Of a stretch of DNA of 64,000 nucleotides, positions 42,385-50,835 are shown piece after piece; positions within the stretch are counted from its first letter, which is position 1; each line of letters starts with the position of its first letter. Source of the stretch: Neolewinella agarilytica (GTDB lineage: Bacteria; Bacteroidota; Bacteroidia; Chitinophagales; Saprospiraceae); the NCBI RefSeq assembly GCF_900110645.1, contig NZ_FOFB01000017.1, forward strand, positions 62,001-126,000, in the 5' to 3' direction. The notes below the pieces were generated by a model. That model made no database searches. It saw only the letters and a program-made list of their open reading frames with translations, and was not told the origin of the DNA. A program made the translations under genes and the position numbers.

Positions 42385-43530
42385 ATGCTCCGTTTTCTCC
42401 CCTTGCTTTTATTAACGCTGCCCTGCACCGGCGTCCGCGCCCAAAACCTGTTGGATAAGGTTACGGACCTGATGGAGTTTAACCTGGGGAAGCCTCCCAC
42501 GGATACTTCCCGGTTTCAAACCAAAGTGGTACTGGCACCCATTGCCTACTACGAACCACTCACGAGTTTTGGCTTTGGTTTCGGGGCTAACCTGTTGTTC
42601 AAGCCGAAAGGCGCAGGCCCGGAAACCCGGACTTCCAATGTCCCGATCGGAATCAGCTACACGCTAAAAAACCAGGTCTTTTTCACCTCCGGCTATACGG
42701 TCTTCTTTCCCGAAGAGCGCTGGATTTTTCGGGGAAACCTGGATTACACCGATTTTCCCCGCGATTATTTCGGGACAGGGAACGGGACGACCGAAGAAGA
42801 CAGAAGTGAAGTAACCTACCAGCAATTTCTGGTGGAACCCCTGTTGCTCCGGCAGGTCGCTAAAAATGTTTTTGTCGGTGGTGGGTTTCGCTACGACACT
42901 TATTACAGCGCTGAATTGCTAACCGAGACGGATGAGTTGCCCGCTGGCGCCAGCCTGCAGGATAGCCTGGGTAGTAAGGCCGTTGGGCTGGAGTTCGCCG
43001 CCTCCTACGACAGCCGCAACAGTGTGCTGAACGCTCAGAAGGGCTTGCTCGCTGAGTTTACTCAGGGTTTTTACGGACAAAATTTTGGTGGCAATAACGT
43101 TTTTCAACTTACCAAGCTGGACCTGCGCGGCTACAAGCGTACGGGGCCGAAAGGCGTCTTCGGCCTGAACTTCTTCGGCCGCTACGCCGCCGGTGACGCG
43201 CCACCGCTCGAACTGAGTGAACTGGGCGGTGATATGCTCTTGCGCGGTTTTCCGGAGGGGCGCTTTCGGGATCGGCTGGCGCTCTTCGCCCAGGGGGAGT
43301 ACCGCTGGCAGACTTGGCGTGGCGTCGGCTTTGTCTTTTTTGGAGGGCTAGGGCAGGTGGGCAGCGGTGCGGCTGACCTGGGGCTGCGGGAGCTACGCTA
43401 CTCCCTGGGGACGGGACTTCGGGTAACCATTATCCCCAGTGAAAATGTCAATCTGCGGGTCGACTACGGCTTCGGATTGGGCAAAAGCTCAGGAAGCGGC
43501 TTTTATCTGGGGCTGGGAGAGGCTTTTTAG
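42385..43530 (+). CDS. Omp85/BamA-like surface-antigen barrel protein
   Basis: A 381-residue outer-membrane protein with signal peptide MLRFLPLLLLTLPCTGVRAQ and no clear POTRA domain. The remainder is beta-barrel-like and matches the bacterial surface antigen (D15/Omp85 C-terminal) pattern: GLEFAASYDSRNSVLNAQKG, GGDMLLRGFPEGRFRDRLAL, FAQGEYRW, and a final strand ending in Phe (GFYLGLGEAF). Proteins of this kind in Bacteroidota are patatin-like or stand-alone barrels of unknown cargo. The ATG at 42385 starts the signal peptide; 14 in-frame codons upstream are not signal-like. Confidence 0.85.
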   Translation: MLRFLPLLLLTLPCTGVRAQNLLDKVTDLMEFNLGKPPTDTSRFQTKVVLAPIAYYEPLTSFGFGFGANLLFKPKGAGPETRTSNVPIGISYTLKNQVFFTSGYTVFFPEERWIFRGNLDYTDFPRDYFGTGNGTTEEDRSEVTYQQFLVEPLLLRQVAKNVFVGGGFRYDTYYSAELLTETDELPAGASLQDSLGSKAVGLEFAASYDSRNSVLNAQKGLLAEFTQGFYGQNFGGNNVFQLTKLDLRGYKRTGPKGVFGLNFFGRYAAGDAPPLELSELGGDMLLRGFPEGRFRDRLALFAQGEYRWQTWRGVGFVFFGGLGQVGSGAADLGLRELRYSLGTGLRVTIIPSENVNLRVDYGFGLGKSSGSGFYLGLGEAF

Positions 43531-43555
43531 GTAGGAGTATTTTACCTTGCGGTCT

Positions 43556-45676
43556 ATGTCTACCCCCGCCCAGAAATTCACCCGCTCAAAGGCTTACCTA
43601 AGCGGCGAAGTTAGTCTTCCCTCCGAAGAGCAACACTCCGAACTTGCCGATCTCCTTCGCTACCATGAGTGGCGCTACTACGTGCAGGATGACCCGGTGC
43701 TGAGCGATAAGGAATATGATGAGCTGTATAAAATGCTCGAAGGAATTGAGGCGGCTCACCCGGAGCTGATCAGCCCGGACAGCCCGACGCAACGCGTCGG
43801 ATCCGACCTTTCCGGGGACTCCGTCAGTGTCCCACACCTGGTGCCCATGCTTTCGTTGGGTAACAGCTACAACGCCGAAGACCTGGCTGAATTTGACAAG
43901 CAGGTGAAGCGGATGCTGAACATGGAAGAAACTGCTCCTCTGGCCTACGCAGTAGAACCTAAATATGACGGTGGAACAATTGTGCTTGTCTATGAAAACG
44001 ACCAACTCGTCCGGGCAGCAACCCGTGGTAACGGCGTACTCGGTGAAGAGATGACCCACAATGCGCGGGTGATCCGCTCCATTCCGCTTTCGGCTAACTT
44101 TAGCAAGTATGGCTTGCACCGGGTGGAGGTCCGTGGCGAAGTCATCATCCGTAAAGATCGCTTCGAGGCCCTGAATGCCAAGCGCAAAAAAGAAGGACTT
44201 ACCCTTTTCGCCAACCCCCGAAATACCGCCACCGGCGGTCTGCGGATGAAGAGCCCCAAGGAAGTGGCTGACCGCCAGCTGGAAGCTTTTATCTACAGCT
44301 TCGGCTACGGAGTGAACGCTGACGGGGAAGATGCCATTCAGGCATTTGGTACGCACACCAAAGCATTGGATGTGCTGACGGAGCTGGGCTTTAAAGTGCC
44401 CGCTACAGGGTTTGAGCGGGAGAGTGCGCCCGACATCGTGGAAGCTGCCTCCTTTTGCCGTAAGTGGGAAGAACAACGGGAGGCTTACGCCTACGAGATT
44501 GATGGTATGGTGGTGAAGGTTGATGACCTGGCGCTACAGGAGCGTGCCGGCTATACCAGCCACCACCCACGCTGGGCCATTGCCTACAAATTCGCGGCGA
44601 AGCAAGCGACGACTACCTTGGAAAACGTCGAATATCAGGTAGGTAAAATCGGGACCATTACGCCAGTGGCGAAAACGACACCCGTCTCTCTGGCTGGAGT
44701 AATGATCTCAAGCGTGAGCCTGCACAACGAAGACTTTATCCGTGACAAAGACCTGCGCCTGGGCGATAAGGTACTGTTGGAAAGAGCGGGTGATGTTATC
44801 CCTTACATCGTTAAGCCGCTGGCAGACTTACGGGATGGCAGCGAGACGCCGATCGAATGGCCGGCCGTTTGTCCCGTTAATCAGACCGACGAGCCGGTAA
44901 CGCTCATCCGGGAGGAAGGCGAAGCCGCCTGGCGTTGCCCTAACTGTGTTTGCGGCAAACAGGATTTAGCCCGTATCATTTTCCACGTCTCCAAGGCCGC
45001 TATGGATATTGACGGTATGGGGAAACGCTACGTGGAGCTTTTTCATGCCCGTGGCTGGATGAACACCATCGTCGATGTATACCGCCTGCCCTATGAATGG
45101 ATTTCGGTGCTGGACGGTTTTGGTAACAAATCCGCTGAAAACCTGAAAGCGGCCGTTGAAAAAGCGAAGAAACAGCCGCTGTGGCGCCTGCTCTATGGTT
45201 TTAGCATCCATCACTTCGGAAAAAAGGCGACTCAGCTGGTAGCCCAGAACATTGAGCATGCCCTTGATTTGGCCGACTGGACGGAGGAGCAATTCACGAA
45301 CATCAAAGACATTGGCCCGACGGTAGCGAAAAACGTTATGGAGTGGTTTGCCATTCCGGCAAACGTTGAGATGATCCGGGAGCTGGAAGCGCTTGGCGTC
45401 AACGTCCGCCCAACCGACGAAGACCGGCCCGCAGCCGAAGTGACGGAAGGCCCTTTCCTGGGCAAATCCATGCTTTTTACCGGTTCCCTGCAGCAAATGA
45501 GCCGCAAGGAGGCGCAGGAAAGGGCGAAGAACGCAGGTGCAAGGATTGTTAGTGCCGTGTCTGGTAAACTGGATATTCTGGTCGTGGGCGAAAAGCCCGG
45601 CTCCAAGCTGAAAAAAGCGCAGGCATTGGAAACGGTCAGGGTAATGACGGAGGCGGAGTTTTTGGCGGAGTTGTAG
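43556..45676 (+). CDS. ligA: NAD-dependent DNA ligase
   Basis: A 706-residue ligase that seals nicks using NAD+. Domains in order: Ia (RYHEWRYYVQDDPVLSDKEY), adenylation with nucleophile Lys in VEPKYDGGTIVLVY, OB fold (YQVGKIGTITPVAKTTPV), Cys4 zinc finger (CPVN ... CPNCVCGKQD), helix-hairpin-helix repeats (HHFGKKATQLVAQNI, FTNIKDIGPTVAKNV) and C-terminal BRCT (GKSMLFTGSLQQMSRKEAQE). Length is normal. The ATG at 43556 lies six bases after a TACCTTG -7-like box, so the message may be leaderless. It follows the barrel gene by 25 bases. Confidence 0.98.
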   Translation: MSTPAQKFTRSKAYLSGEVSLPSEEQHSELADLLRYHEWRYYVQDDPVLSDKEYDELYKMLEGIEAAHPELISPDSPTQRVGSDLSGDSVSVPHLVPMLSLGNSYNAEDLAEFDKQVKRMLNMEETAPLAYAVEPKYDGGTIVLVYENDQLVRAATRGNGVLGEEMTHNARVIRSIPLSANFSKYGLHRVEVRGEVIIRKDRFEALNAKRKKEGLTLFANPRNTATGGLRMKSPKEVADRQLEAFIYSFGYGVNADGEDAIQAFGTHTKALDVLTELGFKVPATGFERESAPDIVEAASFCRKWEEQREAYAYEIDGMVVKVDDLALQERAGYTSHHPRWAIAYKFAAKQATTTLENVEYQVGKIGTITPVAKTTPVSLAGVMISSVSLHNEDFIRDKDLRLGDKVLLERAGDVIPYIVKPLADLRDGSETPIEWPAVCPVNQTDEPVTLIREEGEAAWRCPNCVCGKQDLARIIFHVSKAAMDIDGMGKRYVELFHARGWMNTIVDVYRLPYEWISVLDGFGNKSAENLKAAVEKAKKQPLWRLLYGFSIHHFGKKATQLVAQNIEHALDLADWTEEQFTNIKDIGPTVAKNVMEWFAIPANVEMIRELEALGVNVRPTDEDRPAAEVTEGPFLGKSMLFTGSLQQMSRKEAQERAKNAGARIVSAVSGKLDILVVGEKPGSKLKKAQALETVRVMTEAEFLAEL

Positions 45677-45730
45677 GGACGACTCTTTAAAAGGTTGTTG
45701 CTTTATTGCGCTTGTGTGTTGACGCCGGCA

Positions 45731-45775
45731 CAATAGCTCGGAGAGCTTCGTAATACAGCACCGGCTTCAGCCGGA
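45731..45775 (+). repeat. Composite repeat (AGCTCGGAGAGCTT + CACCGGCTTCAGCCGG)
   Basis: AATAGCTCGGAGAGCTTCGT, then AATACAGCACCGGCTTCAGC and CGG. It is a third copy of the element at 31331-31372 and 35397-35443, here with an intact CCGGCTTCAGCCGG stem. Confidence 0.7.
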
Positions 45776-45777
45776 TG

Positions 45778-45809
45778 CTAGTGGTCGAATCTCAGTCCCC
45801 GACCACTAG
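45778..45809 (-). terminator. Hairpin containing the rluF stop codon
   Basis: CTAGTGGTCG (45778-45787) and CGACCACTAG (45800-45809) form a perfect 10-bp stem with a 12-base loop. The rluF stop TAG (45808-45806) is in the first arm as read on the minus strand. No U-tract, so it is a REP-like or protective hairpin rather than a classical terminator. Confidence 0.55.
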
Positions 45810-46510
45810 GTCAATGCCAACAGAACCTCCAACTCATCCTCCCGTAATTCCCGCAACTCGCCAACGGGCTGATCATCGAGCCGGACGTTCATAATGCGGA
45901 TCCTCTTTAAGGTCCGGACCTCATAGCCCAGGTATTCACACATGCGGCGAATCTGCCGGTTGAGCCCCTGGGTCAGGATGATACGAAAAGCCTTTGGGCC
46001 AATTTTTTCTACTTCGCAGCGCTTAGTGACCGTATCCAGGATCGGGATGCCAGCGGACATTTTACGCACGAAGTCCCGGTTGATCGGCCGGTCAACGGTG
46101 ACGATGTACTCTTTGTCATGAGCATTCTCTACCCGGAGAATTTTATTGACGATGTCTCCGTCATTAGTCAATAGCAGCAGCCCGGTGGAGGGCTTGTCTA
46201 GCCGCCCGATGGGAAAAATGCGCTCTGGGTAGTTCAGGTAGTCAATGATGTTGGTCTTGTCCCGACGATCAGTGGTGCAGGTGATTCCGGCTGGCTTATT
46301 GAGGGCGAGGTAGACAGCGGCGGGCTTTTCACTGATGATTTTACCATCAACGGTCACCTGATCTCCGGGGGAGACGCGGTTGCCGCGGCGGGCGGGGCTT
46401 CCGTTTAGCAGTACGCGACCAGCGTCGAGCATCCGGTCTGCTTCCCGCCGTGAGCAGAGACCGGTGGAAGAAATGAATTTATTGATGGAGATGGAATCGT
46501 CTTGAGCCAT
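45806..46510 (-). CDS. rluF: 23S rRNA pseudouridine synthase RluF-like
   Basis: A 234-residue RsuA-family pseudouridine synthase that strongly resembles E. coli RluF (which modifies U2604 of 23S rRNA): S4 domain SINKFISSTGLCSRREADRM; catalytic loop FPIGRLDKPSTGLLLLTNDG with the catalytic Asp; then EYIVTVDRPINRDFVRKMSA, GIPILDTVTK and TQGLNRQIRRMCEYLGYEV. The ATG at 46508-46510 lies only four bases after a perfect -7 box (46515-46522), so the mRNA should be leaderless. Confidence 0.95.
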   Translation of the reverse strand: MAQDDSISINKFISSTGLCSRREADRMLDAGRVLLNGSPARRGNRVSPGDQVTVDGKIISEKPAAVYLALNKPAGITCTTDRRDKTNIIDYLNYPERIFPIGRLDKPSTGLLLLTNDGDIVNKILRVENAHDKEYIVTVDRPINRDFVRKMSAGIPILDTVTKRCEVEKIGPKAFRIILTQGLNRQIRRMCEYLGYEVRTLKRIRIMNVRLDDQPVGELRELREDELEVLLALT

Positions 46511-46514
46511 TGGG

Positions 46515-46522
46515 CAAAGGTA
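46515..46522 (-). promoter_or_regulatory. -7 box of rluF; leaderless start
   Basis: Minus strand TACCTTTG followed by CCCA and then ATG. Transcription usually starts within about 4-8 bases of this box, at or next to the ATG. Confidence 0.6.
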
Positions 46523-46652
46523 GTCTTGTGGTCTGATAGTCTTGCAGGCTACCGCATTTGATTGGCGGCAATGTACGGCAGGTATATATTACCTCCAACG
46601 CCTTCAACATGCGGAGCCTGCAAGACTACAAGACGATCAGACTACAAGACTA
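46521..46652. repeat. Word-repeat hairpin W3
   Basis: TAGTCTTGTGGTCTGATAGT then CTTGCAGGCT at the left; GAGCCTGCAAGACTACAAGA then CGATCAGACTACAAGACTA at the right. The arms are near-perfect inverses around a spacer of about 65 bases. The word is GTCTTGTAGTC. It lies between the divergent rluF and HD-domain genes and abuts the rluF promoter. Confidence 0.8.
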
Positions 46653-46744
46653 ATAAATACCTTTACTTACAACTTACGTACTTTAGCCCGCGTTGTAACC
46701 CGAAGTTACATATTTGCCACCCTAAACGAAGATCCAGTTACGTT

Positions 46745-47341
46745 TTGACTTCCGCCGAATTACATGACCTGCTTCAACCGGAAAATCCGCTGGAAGCCAG
46801 CTTTCTGGAAGACGCGGAATTTCGCCGCGGGCTCGTCTGGGGAGTACCCCGATACGGTCATCCTGAAGGAACTATCTGGGCGCACATCATTGAGGTAAAT
46901 GAGAATATAGACCGCTTACCCATTGATGAAGAGACCCGGGCTACCTTACGCATTATCTGCTGGGTACACGATACTTTCAAACACATTGAGGATAAGAGTT
47001 CTCCGCGAGACTGGACAAAGCACCACGGCGTGTATGCCCGTAACTTTCTTGCGCGGTATCTGGATGATGAGCTCTTGCTCAACGTTGTTGAACTACACGA
47101 CGAAGCCTACTATTGCTGGCGCCTGGAGCATCTCTACAATCGCCTGGGCGAAGGAGAAGCACGATTGCAGGAATTGCGGGAAAAAGTTGGTGAATACTGG
47201 CAACTGTATTATCTCTTTTTCAAGTGCGATACAAGCACTGGGGATAAAAATCCGGCACCACTTGTCTGGTTTGAAGAAACCATGCCGGATATCGAGGTTA
47301 TGCACTTCGTGGAAGATCCGGGAGTTTTGACCCGGCAATAG
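46745..47341 (+). CDS. HD-domain protein of unknown function
   Basis: About 198 residues from TTG 46745 (LTSAELHDLLQPENPLEASF); no ATG lies at the right place, and codons further upstream are repeat-derived. HD superfamily metal residues are visible: His in GTIWAHIIEV, the His-Asp pair in ICWVHDTFKH, a His in WTKHHGVYARNFL and an Asp in FFKCDTSTGDK. Such proteins are metal-dependent phosphohydrolases, often acting on nucleotides; the substrate is unknown. It is followed 50 bases later by a glyco- or mannosyltransferase gene with its own promoter box. Confidence 0.7.
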   Translation: MTSAELHDLLQPENPLEASFLEDAEFRRGLVWGVPRYGHPEGTIWAHIIEVNENIDRLPIDEETRATLRIICWVHDTFKHIEDKSSPRDWTKHHGVYARNFLARYLDDELLLNVVELHDEAYYCWRLEHLYNRLGEGEARLQELREKVGEYWQLYYLFFKCDTSTGDKNPAPLVWFEETMPDIEVMHFVEDPGVLTRQ

Positions 47342-47375
47342 CCCTCTTTAGCTATTCACCTTTGCTGTTTGGGTA

Positions 47376-47383
47376 TATCTTTG
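47376..47383 (+). promoter_or_regulatory. -7 box directly before the glycosyltransferase start
   Basis: TATCTTTG, then seven bases (CCCGTAC), then ATG at 47391: a leaderless or nearly leaderless arrangement. Confidence 0.5.
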
Positions 47384-47390
47384 CCCGTAC

Positions 47391-48884
47391 ATGCGTCTTT
47401 CGCCACTCATTTTGCTGTTTACGTTCGCCTATCTGGCGTTTGTGCTTTTCGCTCACCTGGATGATCACCAGCTGGAGATTTATGATGAAGCCCGTCGTAG
47501 CGTCAACGCGATAGAAATGGCTAAGGGGGAGAGTCACTTTCTGGTTCCTACTTATGCTGGAGAAGCGGACCATTGGGGCACGAAACCCCCAATTCTGGTC
47601 TGGTGCCAGGCCTTTTGGGTGAAGGTGTTAGGGCCGGGAGAACTTCCCATCCGTCTTCCTTCGGTGATTGCCACCTTAGTGCTTTGTGGCCTGTTTGCCT
47701 GGTGGGCGCGTAAAGACTGGGGCAGCCCGCTGGTGGGGGCGCTGGCCAGCCTGGTGTTGGTAAGCAATTGGCACTTTATGGGGAACCATGGTGCTCGTTC
47801 CGGTGATTTTGACGCACTGCTCATCCTTTTTCAGATGGCTCAGATTATCTGTTTCTATCGATGGGTGGACAGCGGTAAGACCAAGTGGCTCTGGCTGGCC
47901 GGCCTGGCGGTAGCGCTGGCCGGTTGGACGAAAGGCGTGGCCGGCGGGTTTGTGCTCCCTGGCATCGGCCTATGGCTGTTGCTCTTTGCTGAGGGGCGCA
48001 GGAGATTGCTCGACCCTAAGCTGTATGGGATCATCGGCCTTGGTATTGCTGTTGCGGTAAGCTATTATTTCCTGCGGGAAAATGTGGACCCCGGCTACCT
48101 GCAGCTGGTGGCCGATAACGAACTGGGCGGGCGATTCAACGAAGCCACCGAAGGACACCAGCACCCCTGGTATTTTTACCTCAGCAGCCTGATTAAAGAT
48201 CCGGCCGGGGGCATTTTTTTTAGTCTTGTTTTGCCGGCAGCAGTGTTTAGCTGGTATCAGCCTGACCTGCGCAAACCCGCCATGCTTTGTCTGTTGGCGG
48301 GCTTGGGAGCACTGGCCATTGTCTCCACTTCGGCCACTAAACTTTACTGGTATCAAAGCCCGGCACTACCGCCTCTGGCGATGCTGACCGGGAGCTTCTT
48401 ATACCGTCTGGCAAAAATACTGGCCGGCAATACGCCCGGGCAAGCGGGCAAATGGACAGGCATCGCGTTACTGGCGGGCCTCTTCGCTTATCCCATGAGT
48501 CAAATTGTGGAGCGGGTGCTCCATCCACGCGAATACGTTGAAACCCGTTACAGTAAAGTTCCCTTCCGCGACTTCATGCGATTGGAAGAGCAGGTACAAC
48601 CACCTTATACTGTTGCAACGAAGAATTATAACCCTAACGCCCGGTTTTATGTGGAACGTGCCCGCCATGCAGGTCATGAAGTAGATATTAAACAAGTCGG
48701 TACGATCAACCCTCCCGTAGTAGTAAGCCAACGACCTCCTGCCACTTTTTTTGTGAATGAGCGCGTAGTGATCTGTCACACCGAAACCTGGAAATACCTT
48801 TTCGATCGATTTATTCTTAAAGAAGAGTTCCGGAACGGACCCTGTAAACTGGTAAAGCTAACGGGAGAGAGGGTACGGGAATAG
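47391..48884 (+). CDS. ArnT/GT39-like membrane glycosyltransferase
   Basis: A 497-residue polytopic protein with about ten to twelve hydrophobic segments. After the first helix comes LEIYDEARRSVNAIEMAKGE, the position of the catalytic acidic pair in the PMT/ArnT (GT39/GT83) family, followed by WGTKPPILVWCQAFWVKVLG, the usual KPP block. These enzymes move a sugar from a polyprenyl phosphate carrier to lipid A, protein or another acceptor on the periplasmic side. The C-terminal 100 residues are soluble. A second family member is at 62336-63913, only distantly similar. Acceptor unknown. Confidence 0.85.
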   Translation: MRLSPLILLFTFAYLAFVLFAHLDDHQLEIYDEARRSVNAIEMAKGESHFLVPTYAGEADHWGTKPPILVWCQAFWVKVLGPGELPIRLPSVIATLVLCGLFAWWARKDWGSPLVGALASLVLVSNWHFMGNHGARSGDFDALLILFQMAQIICFYRWVDSGKTKWLWLAGLAVALAGWTKGVAGGFVLPGIGLWLLLFAEGRRRLLDPKLYGIIGLGIAVAVSYYFLRENVDPGYLQLVADNELGGRFNEATEGHQHPWYFYLSSLIKDPAGGIFFSLVLPAAVFSWYQPDLRKPAMLCLLAGLGALAIVSTSATKLYWYQSPALPPLAMLTGSFLYRLAKILAGNTPGQAGKWTGIALLAGLFAYPMSQIVERVLHPREYVETRYSKVPFRDFMRLEEQVQPPYTVATKNYNPNARFYVERARHAGHEVDIKQVGTINPPVVVSQRPPATFFVNERVVICHTETWKYLFDRFILKEEFRNGPCKLVKLTGERVRE

Positions 48885-48989
48885 GCGAAGGAATCTTCAG
48901 GTTGCTGGAAGCTCTTACTCAGAAAAGTTTAAACGGGTTCACTATGGACCTGCGGTCCCGCGGCAAAGAAAGCTCATAGTTTCTTTATT

Positions 48990-48997
48990 TACATTTG
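48990..48997 (+). promoter_or_regulatory. Upstream -7 box candidate for the nqr operon
   Basis: TACATTTG fits TAnnTTTG, 168 bases before nqrA. It is a second candidate besides 49061-49068. Confidence 0.35.
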
Positions 48998-49060
48998 ATC
49001 TAAATAACATTGCTTAATCAACAAGCAAAGAGTATACTGGCTTAGAAGCCTGTGATGTCG

Positions 49061-49078
49061 TAACTTTGCGGCAAAGTT
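49061..49078 (+). promoter_or_regulatory. -7 box within a 17-base dyad upstream of nqrA
   Basis: TAACTTTG (49061-49068) matches the -7 consensus. The 17 bases 49062-49078 are a perfect dyad, AACTTTGC-G-GCAAAGTT, so an operator overlapping the promoter is possible. The nqrA ATG is about 97 bases downstream. Confidence 0.45.
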
Positions 49079-49164
49079 GAAAAATATTGTGGGCGCACGG
49101 TATTTTTCGGCACCTATTTCTGCCAGATTTGGCTACTCATTCTTGATTTAACGCCGCCACGCGT

Positions 49165-50781
49165 ATGAGATCTACCAAGCGACTTGCCAGCTACCTTTTT
49201 TTGATGCTGTTGGTCAACCTCACATTTCAATCCCAGGCTTCTGCTAACGGAGGGAATCTCCTTTTCTACGGTCTTGCTGCCGTAGCGCTTCTCATCTTCT
49301 TTTTTATTGTGATCAGTGTCGCCGATAACTTCATGGTTATCGAGTCGAACGAATCTGGTATTAACGGTGATAAGGTGAACATGGGTCTTTACCCTAAACT
49401 GAGTGAGCTGTTTAGCAAAAGCAAACCCGCATATCTGGAAAACGAGCACGTATACACCCTGAACAAAGGGTATGACATTCCGCTCGAAGGCGCCGCCTCA
49501 TCATCAGTAGACACGAACACAGTTGCTACCCGCTTTGCGGCTATGCCACCGGATTTTATCGGCCTGATGCCCATTCCGGCACTTGAAGTTGCTGTTGGTG
49601 ATTCGGTGAAAGCCGGAGACATTGTCTTTTATGACAAAAAGAAAAGCCGCATCAAGTTTGCTGCTCCCGTAAGTGGAGAAGTGATTGAAATAAACCGTGG
49701 CTTGAAGCGGTCCATTGCCAACATCGTGATTCTGGCAGATAAAGATCAGGTAAGTCGTTCCTATGACCTACCCGCTGCGGATGCAAGCCGGGAAGACCTG
49801 GTGGAGTTTCTGCTCACGAGCGGTGTTTGGCCCGGCATTCGCCAGCGCCCTTACAACGTAGTGGCTGATCCTGAGGTAACGCCTCGCGATATTTTCATTT
49901 CTACTTTCAGCACAGCCCCACTGGCGGCGGATTCGAAACTGGCCATCGCTGGCCGTGAAGATGTTTTCCAGGCAGGTGTGGATACGCTTCGTCGTTTGAC
50001 GGACGGCTTCGTTTACCTCGGCCTGGATGGCAGAGAAGACAGCACTACTCCTTATGCCGGGATCACCGGTGCGGAGAAGCGTTACTTCCGGGGAGCTCAC
50101 CCTGCAGGTAATGTGGGGGTACAGATGCACCACATCCACCCGGTTGGCAACGGAGAGAATACGGTATGGACCCTGGACGTCAACACCGTCCTCCTGCTCG
50201 GAGAAGTCATGAAGAACGGTCGCTACAACAGCGAGCGGGTGGTGGCTTTGGCCGGTGCACCGCTGGATGCGCCCCGGCACGTGAAGACTTACGCTGGTGC
50301 GAATCTCGGAGAACTACTGAAAGGAAACACGCTGGAGAACGTCCGGGTCATCAGCGGAGACGTACTGACCGGTGATGCTGTAGGAACCGACGGCTATCTT
50401 GGTTTTTTCAAAAACCAGGTGACCGTACTGGAAGAAGGTAACGAAGCCGAGATCTTCGGCTGGTTACTACCACTGAAGCCACGGGCTTCCGTTTCGGCTA
50501 CCATCCCGACTCTCGGTGACTTTGCGGCTACGACGAATACCCACGGTGAAAAGCGGGCCTTCGTGGTTAACAATGTTTACGAGCAGGTAATGCCGATGGA
50601 TATTTATACCCAGCAGCTGATGAAGGCCATCTTAGTCAATGACTTTGAGGCTATGGAAGGGCTTGGTATCTACGAACTGGTAGAAGAAGACGTTGCTCTT
50701 GCAGAATTCGCTTGTGTGTCTAAGCAGCCACTGCAGAACATTCTGCGCGAGGGCTTGACCACTATGATGGAGCAGGGATAA
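49165..50781 (+). CDS. nqrA: Na+-translocating NADH:quinone oxidoreductase subunit A with membrane-anchor extension
   Basis: A 538-residue protein; ordinary NqrA has about 450 residues and no membrane span. Homology to NqrA starts near residue 94 (YTLNKGYDIPLEG, equivalent to the normal N-terminus) and runs to the end (YFRGAHPAGNVGVQMHHIHP, VNNVYEQVMPMDIYTQQL). The first 93 residues hold two hydrophobic segments (SYLFLMLLVNLTFQ and NLLFYGLAAVALLIFFFIVI) and a linker (NFMVIESNESGINGDKVNMG). First gene of the nqrABCDEF operon, whose complex oxidises NADH, reduces quinone and pumps Na+. The extension would tether a normally peripheral subunit to the membrane. ATG 49165 is preceded by a promoter-like dyad. 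Confidence 0.93.
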   Translation: MRSTKRLASYLFLMLLVNLTFQSQASANGGNLLFYGLAAVALLIFFFIVISVADNFMVIESNESGINGDKVNMGLYPKLSELFSKSKPAYLENEHVYTLNKGYDIPLEGAASSSVDTNTVATRFAAMPPDFIGLMPIPALEVAVGDSVKAGDIVFYDKKKSRIKFAAPVSGEVIEINRGLKRSIANIVILADKDQVSRSYDLPAADASREDLVEFLLTSGVWPGIRQRPYNVVADPEVTPRDIFISTFSTAPLAADSKLAIAGREDVFQAGVDTLRRLTDGFVYLGLDGREDSTTPYAGITGAEKRYFRGAHPAGNVGVQMHHIHPVGNGENTVWTLDVNTVLLLGEVMKNGRYNSERVVALAGAPLDAPRHVKTYAGANLGELLKGNTLENVRVISGDVLTGDAVGTDGYLGFFKNQVTVLEEGNEAEIFGWLLPLKPRASVSATIPTLGDFAATTNTHGEKRAFVVNNVYEQVMPMDIYTQQLMKAILVNDFEAMEGLGIYELVEEDVALAEFACVSKQPLQNILREGLTTMMEQG

Positions 50782-50835
50782 ATTAAGAAAAAAATCGCCG
50801 GTAGCTACTGCTACTGGCTCAGCTAGAATAGCAAT

